NCBI GenBank assembly: GCA_903897925.1
Contig: CAIUDG010000137.1
Coordinates: 1-39,396 of the forward strand
Origin: an uncultured beta proteobacterium
GTDB taxonomy: Bacteria; Pseudomonadota; Gammaproteobacteria; Burkholderiales; Burkholderiaceae_C
Length of the DNA stretch: 39,396 bases
Direction of reading: 5' to 3'
Shown: positions 25,816 through 34,104 of the stretch, one piece after another
Layout: every line of letters starts with the position of its first letter
How positions within the stretch are numbered: the first letter of the stretch is position 1
Translations under genes and position numbers: made by a program
Notes under the pieces: generated by a model
The model's input: only the letters and a program-made list of their open reading frames with translations
What the model was told of the DNA's origin: nothing
The model's database searches: none

Positions 25816-27162
25816 GTGCGCGTTTTATATTCATGGTGGGGGATTCGGTGGCTGCTGGTGCTGGCGGTGTGGGTCGTGGCGGGCTGCGGCGGCGGCGGAA
25901 ACTCGACCGAAACCCGCATTTCTGGCACCGCAGTGAATGCCCAGGGTGCCAGTCCTGCGGTGAACCTTCCCTATACCTTTGTGCAAAGCGCCAACAACAT
26001 GCAGGTACAAGTGGATGCCGGACCCGCCGGCGCGTTCACGCTGGCGCCAAACGCCAATATCCTGTTTGCCAGCGTGACAGTTTGCGAGCCGGGCAGTAGC
26101 ACGCATTGCCAGACGATTGACCATGTTCAGGTCGACACCGGATCGGTCGGCTTGCGGGTGCTCGCCAGCCAGCTGAGTCAACTGCATTTGCAGTCGCCGC
26201 CGCTGGCCGGTGATCCCCTGTGGGAGTGTTATCCGTTTGTGGTGGGGGGCTTGTGGGGCGCCAATGTGGTGGCTGATGTGGGCTTGGGCCAGCAAACCGC
26301 GAGCGCGGTCCCGATCCAGCTGATTCAGGACAACCCCAATGCGCCGCTGCAGGCTAGCGCCGACTGCGCCAATGCGACCAATAACCAGATACTGGGCAGC
26401 GCCTCGGCGCTCGGCGCGAATGGCATTCTGGGCATTGGCAGCGTCACCCTGGACTGTGGTTCGATGTGCCAAAGCGGCGTATATACCGGCTCGTTTATCC
26501 AGTATTACCAGTGCCCCGCCAGCGCCACCAATTCCAGCGCCTGCAGCGCTGCTGCGGTGCCGGTGAATATGCAAACCTATAACCCGGTCGCTGCTATTTC
26601 CGACCCCGCCTATAATAACGGCGTAGTGCTGGCGATGCCTGCCGTGACCAGCAGCGTAGGCGCATTGACAGCCAGCGGCGAGTTGATTTTTGGCGTAGAT
26701 AGCCAGGCCAATAACCAGACCGCAAGCGCGCCAAAGGTGTACATGGGCACGAACCCGGCAAGCAGTGGCTATCTGAATATCAGCACCGTGTACCAGGGGC
26801 AAACCTATACCAACAGCTATCTGGACAGCGGAACCAATACGCTGGTATTTCCGGACAGTGGGCTGGCGCTTTGTGCCGGTTCGGGCTGGTATTGCCCGAG
26901 CGCAGCCGTAGCCACTTCGGCAACGCTGGCGGACGGTGACGCACCTGCGCAACATCAGGTGCTGGTGAATTTCGATGTCGGCAATGCCGATGCCTTGTTT
27001 GCAACGGTGAACACGGCGTTCAGCAATCTGGCTGCACCGGCGCCGGCAGCCACACCGACATTTGCCTGGGGCATGCCTTTCTTTTACGGACGCCGCGTCA
27101 GCATGTCGATTTGGGATCTGATGAGCGCTGCCGGGCCTTGGTATGCTTGGACGTCCCTTTGA
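25816..27162 (+). CDS. DUF3443 family lipoprotein with aspartic-protease-like motifs
   Basis: A GTG at 25816 with GGAG ten bases upstream gives 448 residues. The N-terminus is a lipoprotein signal with lipobox VVAGC followed by Gly repeats. VDTGSVGLRV (near residue 108) and YLDSGTNTLVF (near 337) resemble the paired DTG/DSG active sites of pepsin-like aspartic proteases, and four or more Cys (ECYPF, ADCAN, LDCGSMC, QCPA) suggest disulfides. DUF3443 proteins typically pair with DUF2844, which lies 7 bp upstream. Protease activity is unproven for the family. A membrane-anchored protease or chaperone acting on secreted cytochrome is one reading. Confidence 0.78.
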   Translation: MRVLYSWWGIRWLLVLAVWVVAGCGGGGNSTETRISGTAVNAQGASPAVNLPYTFVQSANNMQVQVDAGPAGAFTLAPNANILFASVTVCEPGSSTHCQTIDHVQVDTGSVGLRVLASQLSQLHLQSPPLAGDPLWECYPFVVGGLWGANVVADVGLGQQTASAVPIQLIQDNPNAPLQASADCANATNNQILGSASALGANGILGIGSVTLDCGSMCQSGVYTGSFIQYYQCPASATNSSACSAAAVPVNMQTYNPVAAISDPAYNNGVVLAMPAVTSSVGALTASGELIFGVDSQANNQTASAPKVYMGTNPASSGYLNISTVYQGQTYTNSYLDSGTNTLVFPDSGLALCAGSGWYCPSAAVATSATLADGDAPAQHQVLVNFDVGNADALFATVNTAFSNLAAPAPAATPTFAWGMPFFYGRRVSMSIWDLMSAAGPWYAWTSL

Positions 27163-27221
27163 GCACGGGCACACAGGAAAGTACATGCAACAAATGCCAG
27201 GAGTTCGAATTGGGTGATGTC

Positions 27222-27848
27222 ATGCGGGCGCAGGCACTGGCAGTGCGGCGCGGCACCGAAGTGCTGTTCAAGGCCCTGGATTTTGAATTGCCGGGCGGCC
27301 AGCTGACCTGGTTGCGCGGCTCCAATGGCAGCGGCAAAACCAGCCTGCTGCGGGTGGTGGCCGGCCTGGCACGTGCGGACAGCGGCGATTTGCACTGGAA
27401 CGGTGTGCCGCTGAACCAGGCCGAGGACTACCGCGCCAAGCTGCTCTATCTGGGCCACGCCAACGGTTTGAAAGACGATTTGACAGCGCTCGAATCGCTG
27501 CAATTCCTGACGCGTATCCATGGCCGCAGCTATAGCCCAGCCGTGCTGGAGGCGGGCATGCGCCGCCTGGGCGTGGCGCACCGGCGCAAGCTGCCGGCAC
27601 GCATGCTGTCGCAGGGCCAGCGCCGGCGCGTCGTGCTGACCCGCCTGGCACTGGAAACCGCACCCGGCTTCTGGGTGCTGGACGAGCCATTTGATGCGCT
27701 CGACGACGCTGGCGTGGCGCTGGTGCAGGAGCTATTCCATGAAAACGTGCGGCGCGGGGGCAGCGTGCTATTTACCAGCCATATTCCGATCGCCGCCGCC
27801 GGCGTGCCGATCCAAGAATTGACCTTGCAAGGGATGCGCAAGCCATGA
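27222..27848 (+). CDS. ccmA: Heme exporter ATP-binding protein CcmA
   Basis: ABC-transporter ATPase of the CcmABCD complex, which releases heme-loaded CcmE during System I cytochrome c maturation. The start at 27222 (MRAQALAVRRGTEVL) fits the family; an in-frame start at 27111 lies in the preceding gene. Walker A is GSNGSGKTS, the signature is LSQGQRRR and Walker B is FWVLDEP, followed by a switch His in TSH. 208 residues, normal length. It overlaps ccmB by ATGA. Confidence 0.93.
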   Translation: MRAQALAVRRGTEVLFKALDFELPGGQLTWLRGSNGSGKTSLLRVVAGLARADSGDLHWNGVPLNQAEDYRAKLLYLGHANGLKDDLTALESLQFLTRIHGRSYSPAVLEAGMRRLGVAHRRKLPARMLSQGQRRRVVLTRLALETAPGFWVLDEPFDALDDAGVALVQELFHENVRRGGSVLFTSHIPIAAAGVPIQELTLQGMRKP

Positions 27849-28507
27849 ACGGGTTGATTGCTATTTTGGGGCGTGACCTGCGTCTGGCCAGTCGGCGTTC
27901 TACCGAGGCTTTGATGCCGGTGGTCTTCTTTGTGGTCGCTGCCAGCCTGTTTCCGTTCGGTGTCGGGCCGGAGCCCGGCATGCTCAAGCAGATCGCGCCG
28001 GGCATCGTCTGGGTCTGTGCCCTGCTGTCGTCGATGCTGTCGCTGAACTCCATGTATGCCAGCGACTACAGCGATGGCTCGCTGGAGCAGATGCTGATAT
28101 CGGGCACCTCCAGCATTGAAGTGGCGGCGGCCAAGTGCATTGCCCACTGGCTGATGTCGGGGTTGCCGCTGATTCTGGTCTCGCCGCTGCTCGGTCTGCT
28201 GTTTGGCATGGGCTGGCAGGCGATTGGCATCATGATGTTCGGTTTGCTGCTGGGCACGCCGATCCTGAGCCTGCTCGGTGGCATGGGTTCGGCCCTGACA
28301 CTGGGTTTGCACAATGCCGCCATCTTGATCTTGCTCATTGTTTTGCCATTGTGTATCCCCGTTCTGATCTTCGGTGCGGGGGCCGTTACAGCGTCCGAGG
28401 TAGGATTGGCGCCCGACGGACATTTTTATCTTTTAGGCGCATTGCTGCTATTGACTTCGCTGGGCGCGCCGGTGGCGACGGCTTCGGCCTTACGTATTTC
28501 TGTATGA
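27845..28507 (+). CDS. ccmB: Heme exporter membrane protein CcmB
   Basis: A 220-residue membrane protein with six hydrophobic helices. The N-terminus ILGRDLRLASRRSTEALMPVVFFV and the segment SDYSDGSLEQMLISG are typical CcmB features. It forms the channel-like part of the CcmABCD ABC complex. It overlaps ccmA and ccmC by four bases on each side, so translation is coupled. Confidence 0.93.
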   Translation: MNGLIAILGRDLRLASRRSTEALMPVVFFVVAASLFPFGVGPEPGMLKQIAPGIVWVCALLSSMLSLNSMYASDYSDGSLEQMLISGTSSIEVAAAKCIAHWLMSGLPLILVSPLLGLLFGMGWQAIGIMMFGLLLGTPILSLLGGMGSALTLGLHNAAILILLIVLPLCIPVLIFGAGAVTASEVGLAPDGHFYLLGALLLLTSLGAPVATASALRISV

Positions 28508-29262
28508 AACACCTTCCCCGCTTTTTTACTTTCGCCGCGCCGTCGCGCTTTTACCGCCTGGCGGGCTGGACTATTCCCTGGTTTTATGCCACCGCGCTGC
28601 TGTTTGCGCTGGCCGGCTTGTATATGGGATTTTTTGTCGCCCCGGTGGACGCCACCCAGGGTAACTCTTATCGCATCATCTTTATCCACGTTCCTGCGGC
28701 CTGGATGTCGATGGTTCTGTACATGGCGATGGCGGGTTGGGCGGCGATTGGCTGGGCCTTCAATGCGCGCATGGCGGCCATGATGGCGCGCGCGCTGGCG
28801 CCAACCGGCGCCGCCTTTACCTTCCTGGCTTTGTGGACCGGCGCCTTCTGGGGCAAACCGACCTGGGGTGCCTGGTGGGTCTGGGACGCGCGCCTGACGT
28901 CCGAACTGATCTTGTTGTTCCTGTACCTGGGCTTCATGGCGCTGGTCGAAGCGATTGACGATACGCGCCGCGCTGACAATGCCGGGGCCTTGCTGGCCAT
29001 CGTCGGCGCGGTCAATGTGCCGATTATTTACTTCTCGGTGCGCTGGTGGAATACCCTGCACCAGGGCGCCTCGATCAGCATGACGGCGGCGCCGAAAATG
29101 GCCAGCACCATGCTGACGTCGATGTTATTGATGACTATTGCCTGCTGGGCATACGCCTTTGCGGTAGTTTTCCTGCGCGCGCGGGCGCTGATTCTGGAGC
29201 GCGAGCGTTCTTCCGACTGGGTTCAGGCCTTGTTCGGTCAATCTCAAAAAGGTGTGTCATGA
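28504..29262 (+). CDS. ccmC: Heme-handling membrane protein CcmC
   Basis: 252 residues with six helices. It carries the tryptophan-rich WWD motif (WGKPTWGAWWVWDARLTSELIL) and the flanking heme-ligand histidines in FIHVPAAWMSM and NTLHQGASI. CcmC loads heme onto the periplasmic chaperone CcmE. The ATG at 28504 overlaps the ccmB stop; a longer in-frame start inside ccmB is rejected. Confidence 0.94.
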   Translation: MKHLPRFFTFAAPSRFYRLAGWTIPWFYATALLFALAGLYMGFFVAPVDATQGNSYRIIFIHVPAAWMSMVLYMAMAGWAAIGWAFNARMAAMMARALAPTGAAFTFLALWTGAFWGKPTWGAWWVWDARLTSELILLFLYLGFMALVEAIDDTRRADNAGALLAIVGAVNVPIIYFSVRWWNTLHQGASISMTAAPKMASTMLTSMLLMTIACWAYAFAVVFLRARALILERERSSDWVQALFGQSQKGVS

Positions 29263-29435
29263 ACTGGAATAGTGCCGGCGAATTTTTCGCCATGGGCGGC
29301 TACGGCCTCTATGTCTGGGGCTCTTATGGTGTGGTGGCGGCCTGGATGCTGGCAGAGCCGCTGCTGGCCTGGCGCCGTTTTCGCGCCGCCCGCAGCGCTG
29401 CTGCCGAGTGGGAAGAACTGGGAGCCGCCGTATGA
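29259..29435 (+). CDS. ccmD: Heme exporter small subunit CcmD
   Basis: 58 residues with one helix ([23 protein letters not shown] is its core) and a basic cytoplasmic tail with RRFRAAR. This small CcmABC partner is needed to release holo-CcmE. ATGA overlaps lie at both ends. Confidence 0.88.
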   Translation: MNWNSAGEFFAMGGYGLYVWGSYGVVAAWMLAEPLLAWRRFRAARSAAAEWEELGAAV

Positions 29436-29887
29436 AGCCGCGCCATAAACGACTGGCCATTGTGGCGGTGGTGCTGGTAGTGATTGGCGCTGCCGCAGCG
29501 CTGATTCTCAATGCCTTCCAAAGCAATCTGGTGTTTTTCTTTTCGCCGTCGCAAATTGCCTCCAAGGAGGCCCCGGTGGGGCGCACCTTCCGTCTGGGCG
29601 GGCTGGTGGTGGCGGGCAGCGTCAAGCGCGATGGGGTGGCGGTGGACTTCCTGGTGACCGATACCGCCAAGACGGTGCCGGTGCATTTTGAGGGCATCCT
29701 GCCCGACCTGTTCAAGGAAGGCAAAGGCGTGGTGGCCCAGGGCAAGCTGCAGGACGGTGTCTTTGTGGCCAAGGAAGTGCTGGCCAAGCACGATGAAAAC
29801 TATATGCCGCCAGAAGCGGCCGAAGCTCTGAAGAACGCTGCCAAGAGCAATGAGAAAACCGCAGCATCACTGGTAACTGGCAAATAA
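29432..29887 (+). CDS. ccmE: Heme chaperone CcmE
   Basis: 151 residues. Met-Lys-Pro-Arg and a single N-terminal anchor (about 8-28) precede a periplasmic OB-fold. The covalent heme-binding His and the axial Tyr are present in [11 protein letters not shown] (HxxxY). The ATG at 29432 overlaps the ccmD stop. CcmE receives heme from CcmC and delivers it to CcmF/H. Confidence 0.94.
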   Translation: MKPRHKRLAIVAVVLVVIGAAAALILNAFQSNLVFFFSPSQIASKEAPVGRTFRLGGLVVAGSVKRDGVAVDFLVTDTAKTVPVHFEGILPDLFKEGKGVVAQGKLQDGVFVAKEVLAKHDENYMPPEAAEALKNAAKSNEKTAASLVTGK

Positions 29888-29889
29888 AC

Positions 29890-31842
29890 ATGATTCCTGA
29901 AATTGGACACCTGGCACTCTGGCTGGCCTTGGGTGTGGCTTTGATCGTTGGCCTGATTCCCATGGCCGGTGCCGCGCGTGGCCGGGACGACTGGATGGCG
30001 CTGACGCGTCCGGCCACTTACCTGCTGTTTGGCCTGGTGACGCTGGCATCGGCGTGCCTGATGTACGCCTTTGTCGCCAGCGACTTCAGCGTGCTGTATG
30101 TGGCTTCCAACTCGAATACGCATCTGCCGCTGCAGTACCGCGTCGCCGGGTTCTGGGGTGGCCATGAAGGTTCCCTGCTGTTGTGGATGCAGATGCTGGT
30201 GGTCTGGATGCTGGCGGTGTCGCTGTTCAGCCGCCATCTGCCACGCCCGGTGCTGGCGCGTATTTTGTCGGTCATGGGTTTGGTCTGCGTCGGCTTTGTG
30301 CTGTTCATGCTGCTCACCTCGAACCCCTTTGACCGCTTGTTGCCGGTGCCCGAGGATGGCCGCGATCTGAACCCCTTGCTGCAGGACCCGGGCATGGTGT
30401 TCCACCCGCCGATGCTGTACATGGGGTATGTTGGCTTTTGCGTCGCTTTTGCCTTTGCCATTGCGGCGCTGATTGGCGGCAACCTGGACGCCACCTGGGC
30501 GCGCTGGACGCGGCCCTGGACCACCGTGGCCTGGATGTTCCTGACCGTCGGCATTGCATTGGGCAGTGCCTGGGCCTATTACGAACTGGGCTGGGGTGGC
30601 TGGTGGTTCTGGGACCCGGTGGAAAATGCCTCGCTGATGCCCTGGTTGCTCGGCACCGCGCTGATCCACTCGCTGGCGGTGACGGAAAAGCGCGGCAGCT
30701 TCAAGAACTGGACCGTGCTGCTGGCGATTTTGGCGTTTTCTTTTTCGCTGCTCGGCACCTTCCTGGTTCGTTCCGGGGTGCTGTCGTCGGTGCACGCCTT
30801 TGCCACTGATCCGCGCCGCGGCCTGTTCATTCTGGCTTTCCTGACGGTGGTGATCGGTTCCTCCTTCGCGCTGTTCGCCTGGCGCGCACCCACCGTGGGC
30901 CTGGGCGCCCGCTTTGCTTTGTTCTCCAAGGAGACGGCGCTGCTGGCCAACAACGTTTTGTTTGTGGTGGCTGCCGGTGTGGTGCTGCTGGGTACCCTGT
31001 ACCCGCTGCTGCTGGACGCCCTGGGCATGGGCAAGATTTCGGTGGGGCCGCCGTACTTTGACTCGGTGTTCCTGCCCCTGATGGTTCCGACCATCTTTCT
31101 GATGGGTGTCGGGCCGCTGGCACGCTGGAAGGAAACTTCGGTGCCGGACCTGGCCAGCCGCCTCAAGTGGGCGGCCGGCGTGACCGTGGTCAGTGCCGTG
31201 CTCAGCGGCTGGCTGGCGGGGTCCGTGCACCTGGTTGCCAGCATCGGTTTGATGATGGCCTTCTGGATTTTCACTTCGGTAGCAACCGACTTCTGGGAGC
31301 GTGTGCGCCCCGAGGGCAAGGGTTTTGCGGAAATGCGCCGCAAGATGGGTCAGATCCCCCGGGCCCTGGTCGGCATGCTGGTGGCGCACATTGGCGTGGC
31401 CATGTTCTGTCTGGGTGTGACCATGGTCAAGACCTATGAGGTTGAGAACGACGTCAAGATGAACGTTGGCGACAGCACCACGGTGCGCGGTTATGAGTTT
31501 GCCTTCAAGGGTGTGCAGAGCATCCAGGGTCCTAACTACGAGGCCACCCGGGCCACCATAGACATCTCGCGCAACGGCCAGCACATTACCCAGCTGCGTC
31601 CGGAAAAACGCGTTTACCAAGTGCAGCAAAACCCGATGACCGAAGCCGCCATTGCGCCCGGACTGACACGCGACCTGTATGTCTCCATGGGCGAGGAAGT
31701 GGAGGGCGGGGCCTGGATCATCCGGGTTTACGTGAAACCCTTTATCGACTGGATCTGGGGCGGCTGTCTGGTGATGGCTTTGGGTGGTTTCCTGGCCGTT
31801 ACGGACCGCCGCTATCGGCGCAAGGCGGGAGTGCAATCGTGA
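29890..31842 (+). CDS. ccmF: Heme lyase CcmF
   Basis: 650 residues, the usual size, with about 14 helices. The WWD domain is LGWGGWWFWDPVENASLMPW and conserved histidines surround it (GGHEGSLLLW, ALIHSLAVTEKRG, SSVHAFATDP). CcmF with CcmH/I attaches heme to the Cys of CXXCH in apocytochromes on the periplasmic side. It follows ccmE by 2 bp and overlaps ccmG. Confidence 0.95.
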   Translation: MIPEIGHLALWLALGVALIVGLIPMAGAARGRDDWMALTRPATYLLFGLVTLASACLMYAFVASDFSVLYVASNSNTHLPLQYRVAGFWGGHEGSLLLWMQMLVVWMLAVSLFSRHLPRPVLARILSVMGLVCVGFVLFMLLTSNPFDRLLPVPEDGRDLNPLLQDPGMVFHPPMLYMGYVGFCVAFAFAIAALIGGNLDATWARWTRPWTTVAWMFLTVGIALGSAWAYYELGWGGWWFWDPVENASLMPWLLGTALIHSLAVTEKRGSFKNWTVLLAILAFSFSLLGTFLVRSGVLSSVHAFATDPRRGLFILAFLTVVIGSSFALFAWRAPTVGLGARFALFSKETALLANNVLFVVAAGVVLLGTLYPLLLDALGMGKISVGPPYFDSVFLPLMVPTIFLMGVGPLARWKETSVPDLASRLKWAAGVTVVSAVLSGWLAGSVHLVASIGLMMAFWIFTSVATDFWERVRPEGKGFAEMRRKMGQIPRALVGMLVAHIGVAMFCLGVTMVKTYEVENDVKMNVGDSTTVRGYEFAFKGVQSIQGPNYEATRATIDISRNGQHITQLRPEKRVYQVQQNPMTEAAIAPGLTRDLYVSMGEEVEGGAWIIRVYVKPFIDWIWGGCLVMALGGFLAVTDRRYRRKAGVQS

Positions 31843-32384
31843 AATACCTGAAATTTTTATTACCCCTGGGCATTTTTCTGGCGCTGGTGCTGTTTCTGGC
31901 CCGTGGTCTGCAACTCGACCCGCGCGAAGTGCCCTCGCCACTGATCAACAAACCGGCACCGGCTTTCGCGCTGGACCAGCTGGACAAACCCGGCGCCATC
32001 ATCAAGCGCGACGACATGCTGGGCAAGGTCTGGCTGCTGAATGTGTTTGCCTCCTGGTGCGTTGCCTGCCGCGAAGAGCATCCGCTGTTGGTCGAGTTTT
32101 CGCGCCTGAAGATGCTGCCGATTTATGGCCTCAACTACAAAGACGAGCGTATTGCCGGCATGAAGTGGCTGTCCAGTTTTGGCAACCCCTATGAGGCCCT
32201 GCTGTTTGACCACGACGGTCGCGTCGGCATCGACTATGGCGTCTACGGCGTGCCGGAGTCGTTTCTGATCGATGCCAAGGGCGTGATTCGCTACAAGCAG
32301 ATCGGCCCATTCACGCAGGAGTCGATTGACACCCAATTGATCCCGCTGGTGCAGCAGCTCAAGAAGGAGGCCGGCAATGTCTAA
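31839..32384 (+). CDS. ccmG: Thiol:disulfide oxidoreductase CcmG/DsbE
   Basis: 181 residues, anchored by an N-terminal helix (about 5-23), with a thioredoxin fold whose active site is ASWCVACREEHP. The YGVYGVPESFLID segment holds the conserved cis-Pro region. It keeps apocytochrome CXXCH cysteines reduced before heme attachment. Supplying 90 heme sites in one polypeptide would make this step demanding. Confidence 0.93.
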   Translation: MKYLKFLLPLGIFLALVLFLARGLQLDPREVPSPLINKPAPAFALDQLDKPGAIIKRDDMLGKVWLLNVFASWCVACREEHPLLVEFSRLKMLPIYGLNYKDERIAGMKWLSSFGNPYEALLFDHDGRVGIDYGVYGVPESFLIDAKGVIRYKQIGPFTQESIDTQLIPLVQQLKKEAGNV

Positions 32385-32847
32385 ATGGATGGCACTTGTA
32401 TGCCTGGCGCTAACCCTGTTGCTGTCCGTGGCCCGTGCCAACGAGGCGGCACCCGCTGCCGCCGATCCGGTGCTGGAAGCGCGTATGCTGAGCATCACGG
32501 CCGAACTGCGCTGTCTGGTGTGCCAGAACCAGACCATTGCCGATTCCCATGCCGACCTGGCCGTCGATCTGCGCAATCAGGTGCGTGAAATGCTGCAGGC
32601 TGGAAAAACTGACCAGCAGGTGGTCGATTTCATGACCGAGCGCTATGGCGATTTTGTGCTGTACCGCCCGCCGTTCAAGGCCACCACCGTGCTGCTGTGG
32701 GTCGGACCGGCGCTGATGGCGCTGATCGGGCTGCTTTGTCTGGTGCTGGTGCTGCGCCGGCGCAGCCGCATGCCGGCGGACCGCTTTGATGCGGACGAAG
32801 CCGACGCCGAAGAAACCCCGAACAGCTCCGGGCCTGCTGCGCCCTGA
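32377..32847 (+). CDS. ccmH: Cytochrome c maturation protein CcmH (CcmL-type)
   Basis: 156 residues with a signal sequence, a three-helix bundle with the redox motif RCLVCQNQTIADS, and a C-terminal anchor (about 103-125). This is the short N-terminal half of the E. coli CcmH; the TPR half is the separate ccmI that follows. It overlaps ccmG by 8 bp. Confidence 0.93.
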   Translation: MSKWMALVCLALTLLLSVARANEAAPAAADPVLEARMLSITAELRCLVCQNQTIADSHADLAVDLRNQVREMLQAGKTDQQVVDFMTERYGDFVLYRPPFKATTVLLWVGPALMALIGLLCLVLVLRRRSRMPADRFDADEADAEETPNSSGPAAP

Positions 32848-32870
32848 TACCGAGAGAGTAAGACTACAAA

Positions 32871-34085
32871 ATGACCCAAGCGAATCCTTCGATTGAAGAC
32901 ATCAAGTCGCGGCTTGCGCAACTCAAAAGTTTGCACGAGGCTGGCACGCTGTCGGCCAGCCAGTACGACGAAGCCCGGCTGGCGCTGGAGCGCCAGTTGG
33001 TGGACCTGGTGCTGTCTGGCGCCGTGGTCGCCGCTGCGGTGCCTCCGGCCACCGCGCCGAAGCAGGCGCTGGCGGCTGCGCCCCGCGCCCGACCGTCGAC
33101 AGCTTTGCAGCTGAGCCTGGGTGTGCTGGTGCTGCTGCTGGCTGGCGCCGGTTACCTGTGGAAGGGTACGCCAGCGCTGCTGCTGGGCGGCAGTCCGGCT
33201 GCGGTGGCGGAAAGTCAGGATGCGGCCGACCATGGGGCCCAGTCCGAGCAGATTGCGGCCATGACCGCCAAGCTGGTGGCGCGTCTGAAAGACCACCCTG
33301 AAGATGCCGATGGCTGGGCCATGCTGGCGCGCACTTACGATGTGACACAGCGCCATGCGGACGCGCTCAAGGCCTATGAAAAAGCCGTCGCGCTGCGCAA
33401 GGACGACCCGGCGTTGCTGGCCGATTACGCCGATTCGCTGGCGGTCAACAACGGCAACAGCCTGGACGGTGCGCCGATGCAACAGATCGAAAAAGCGCTC
33501 AAGCTCGATCCCCGCAACCTGAAGGCGCTGGCCCTGGCCGGCAGCTTTGCCTTTACCAAGCAGGACTACGCCAATGCCGTGAAGCTGTGGGAAAAGATGG
33601 TGCAGATCGGACCGGCGGACAACTTCTTCGTGAAGCAGATCATTCCCGGCATTGTTGAAGCACGCAAACTGGCCGGCATGCCGCCCTCGACCGTGCAGGC
33701 GCCGGCCAGCGTAAGCGCTCCGGCGGCAGCGCCTGGCCCGTCGACGGTCAGCGGCACTGTGACATTGGCGCCGGCGCTGGCCAAACAGGCCAGCCCGGAC
33801 GACACCGTGTTTGTGTTTGCCCGCCCGGCCGATGGCTCGCGCATGCCTTTGGCGATTCTGCGCCGGCAGGTGAAAGACCTGCCGCTGCAATTCACGCTGG
33901 ATGACAGCATGGCCATGTCACCTGCCACCGCACTGTCCAGCGCGAGCAAGGTGGTGGTGGGGGCGCGTATCAGCAAGTCCGGCAATGCGATTCCGCAGGC
34001 GGGCGATATGCAAGCGCTGACTGGTGCCGTTAGCGTAGGCAGTGCCAATTTGAAAATCGAAATCAAGGACGTGGTCAAGCCCTGA
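32871..34085 (+). CDS. ccmI: Apocytochrome chaperone CcmI with TPR repeats
   Basis: 404 residues. A cytoplasmic N-terminal stretch with SLHEAGTLSASQYDEARLALERQL is followed by one membrane helix (about 80-100), then TPR motifs (about 130-260, such as DADGWAMLARTYDVTQRHADALKAYEKAV). A beta-rich C-terminal domain (VFVFARPADGSRMPLAILR) is typical of CcmI/NrfG-like proteins. It binds the C-terminus of apocytochromes and presents them to CcmF/H. It lies 23 bp after ccmH. Confidence 0.88.
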   Translation: MTQANPSIEDIKSRLAQLKSLHEAGTLSASQYDEARLALERQLVDLVLSGAVVAAAVPPATAPKQALAAAPRARPSTALQLSLGVLVLLLAGAGYLWKGTPALLLGGSPAAVAESQDAADHGAQSEQIAAMTAKLVARLKDHPEDADGWAMLARTYDVTQRHADALKAYEKAVALRKDDPALLADYADSLAVNNGNSLDGAPMQQIEKALKLDPRNLKALALAGSFAFTKQDYANAVKLWEKMVQIGPADNFFVKQIIPGIVEARKLAGMPPSTVQAPASVSAPAAAPGPSTVSGTVTLAPALAKQASPDDTVFVFARPADGSRMPLAILRRQVKDLPLQFTLDDSMAMSPATALSSASKVVVGARISKSGNAIPQAGDMQALTGAVSVGSANLKIEIKDVVKP

Positions 34086-34104
34086 TGGCGCCCCGGGGGC
34101 AGTC

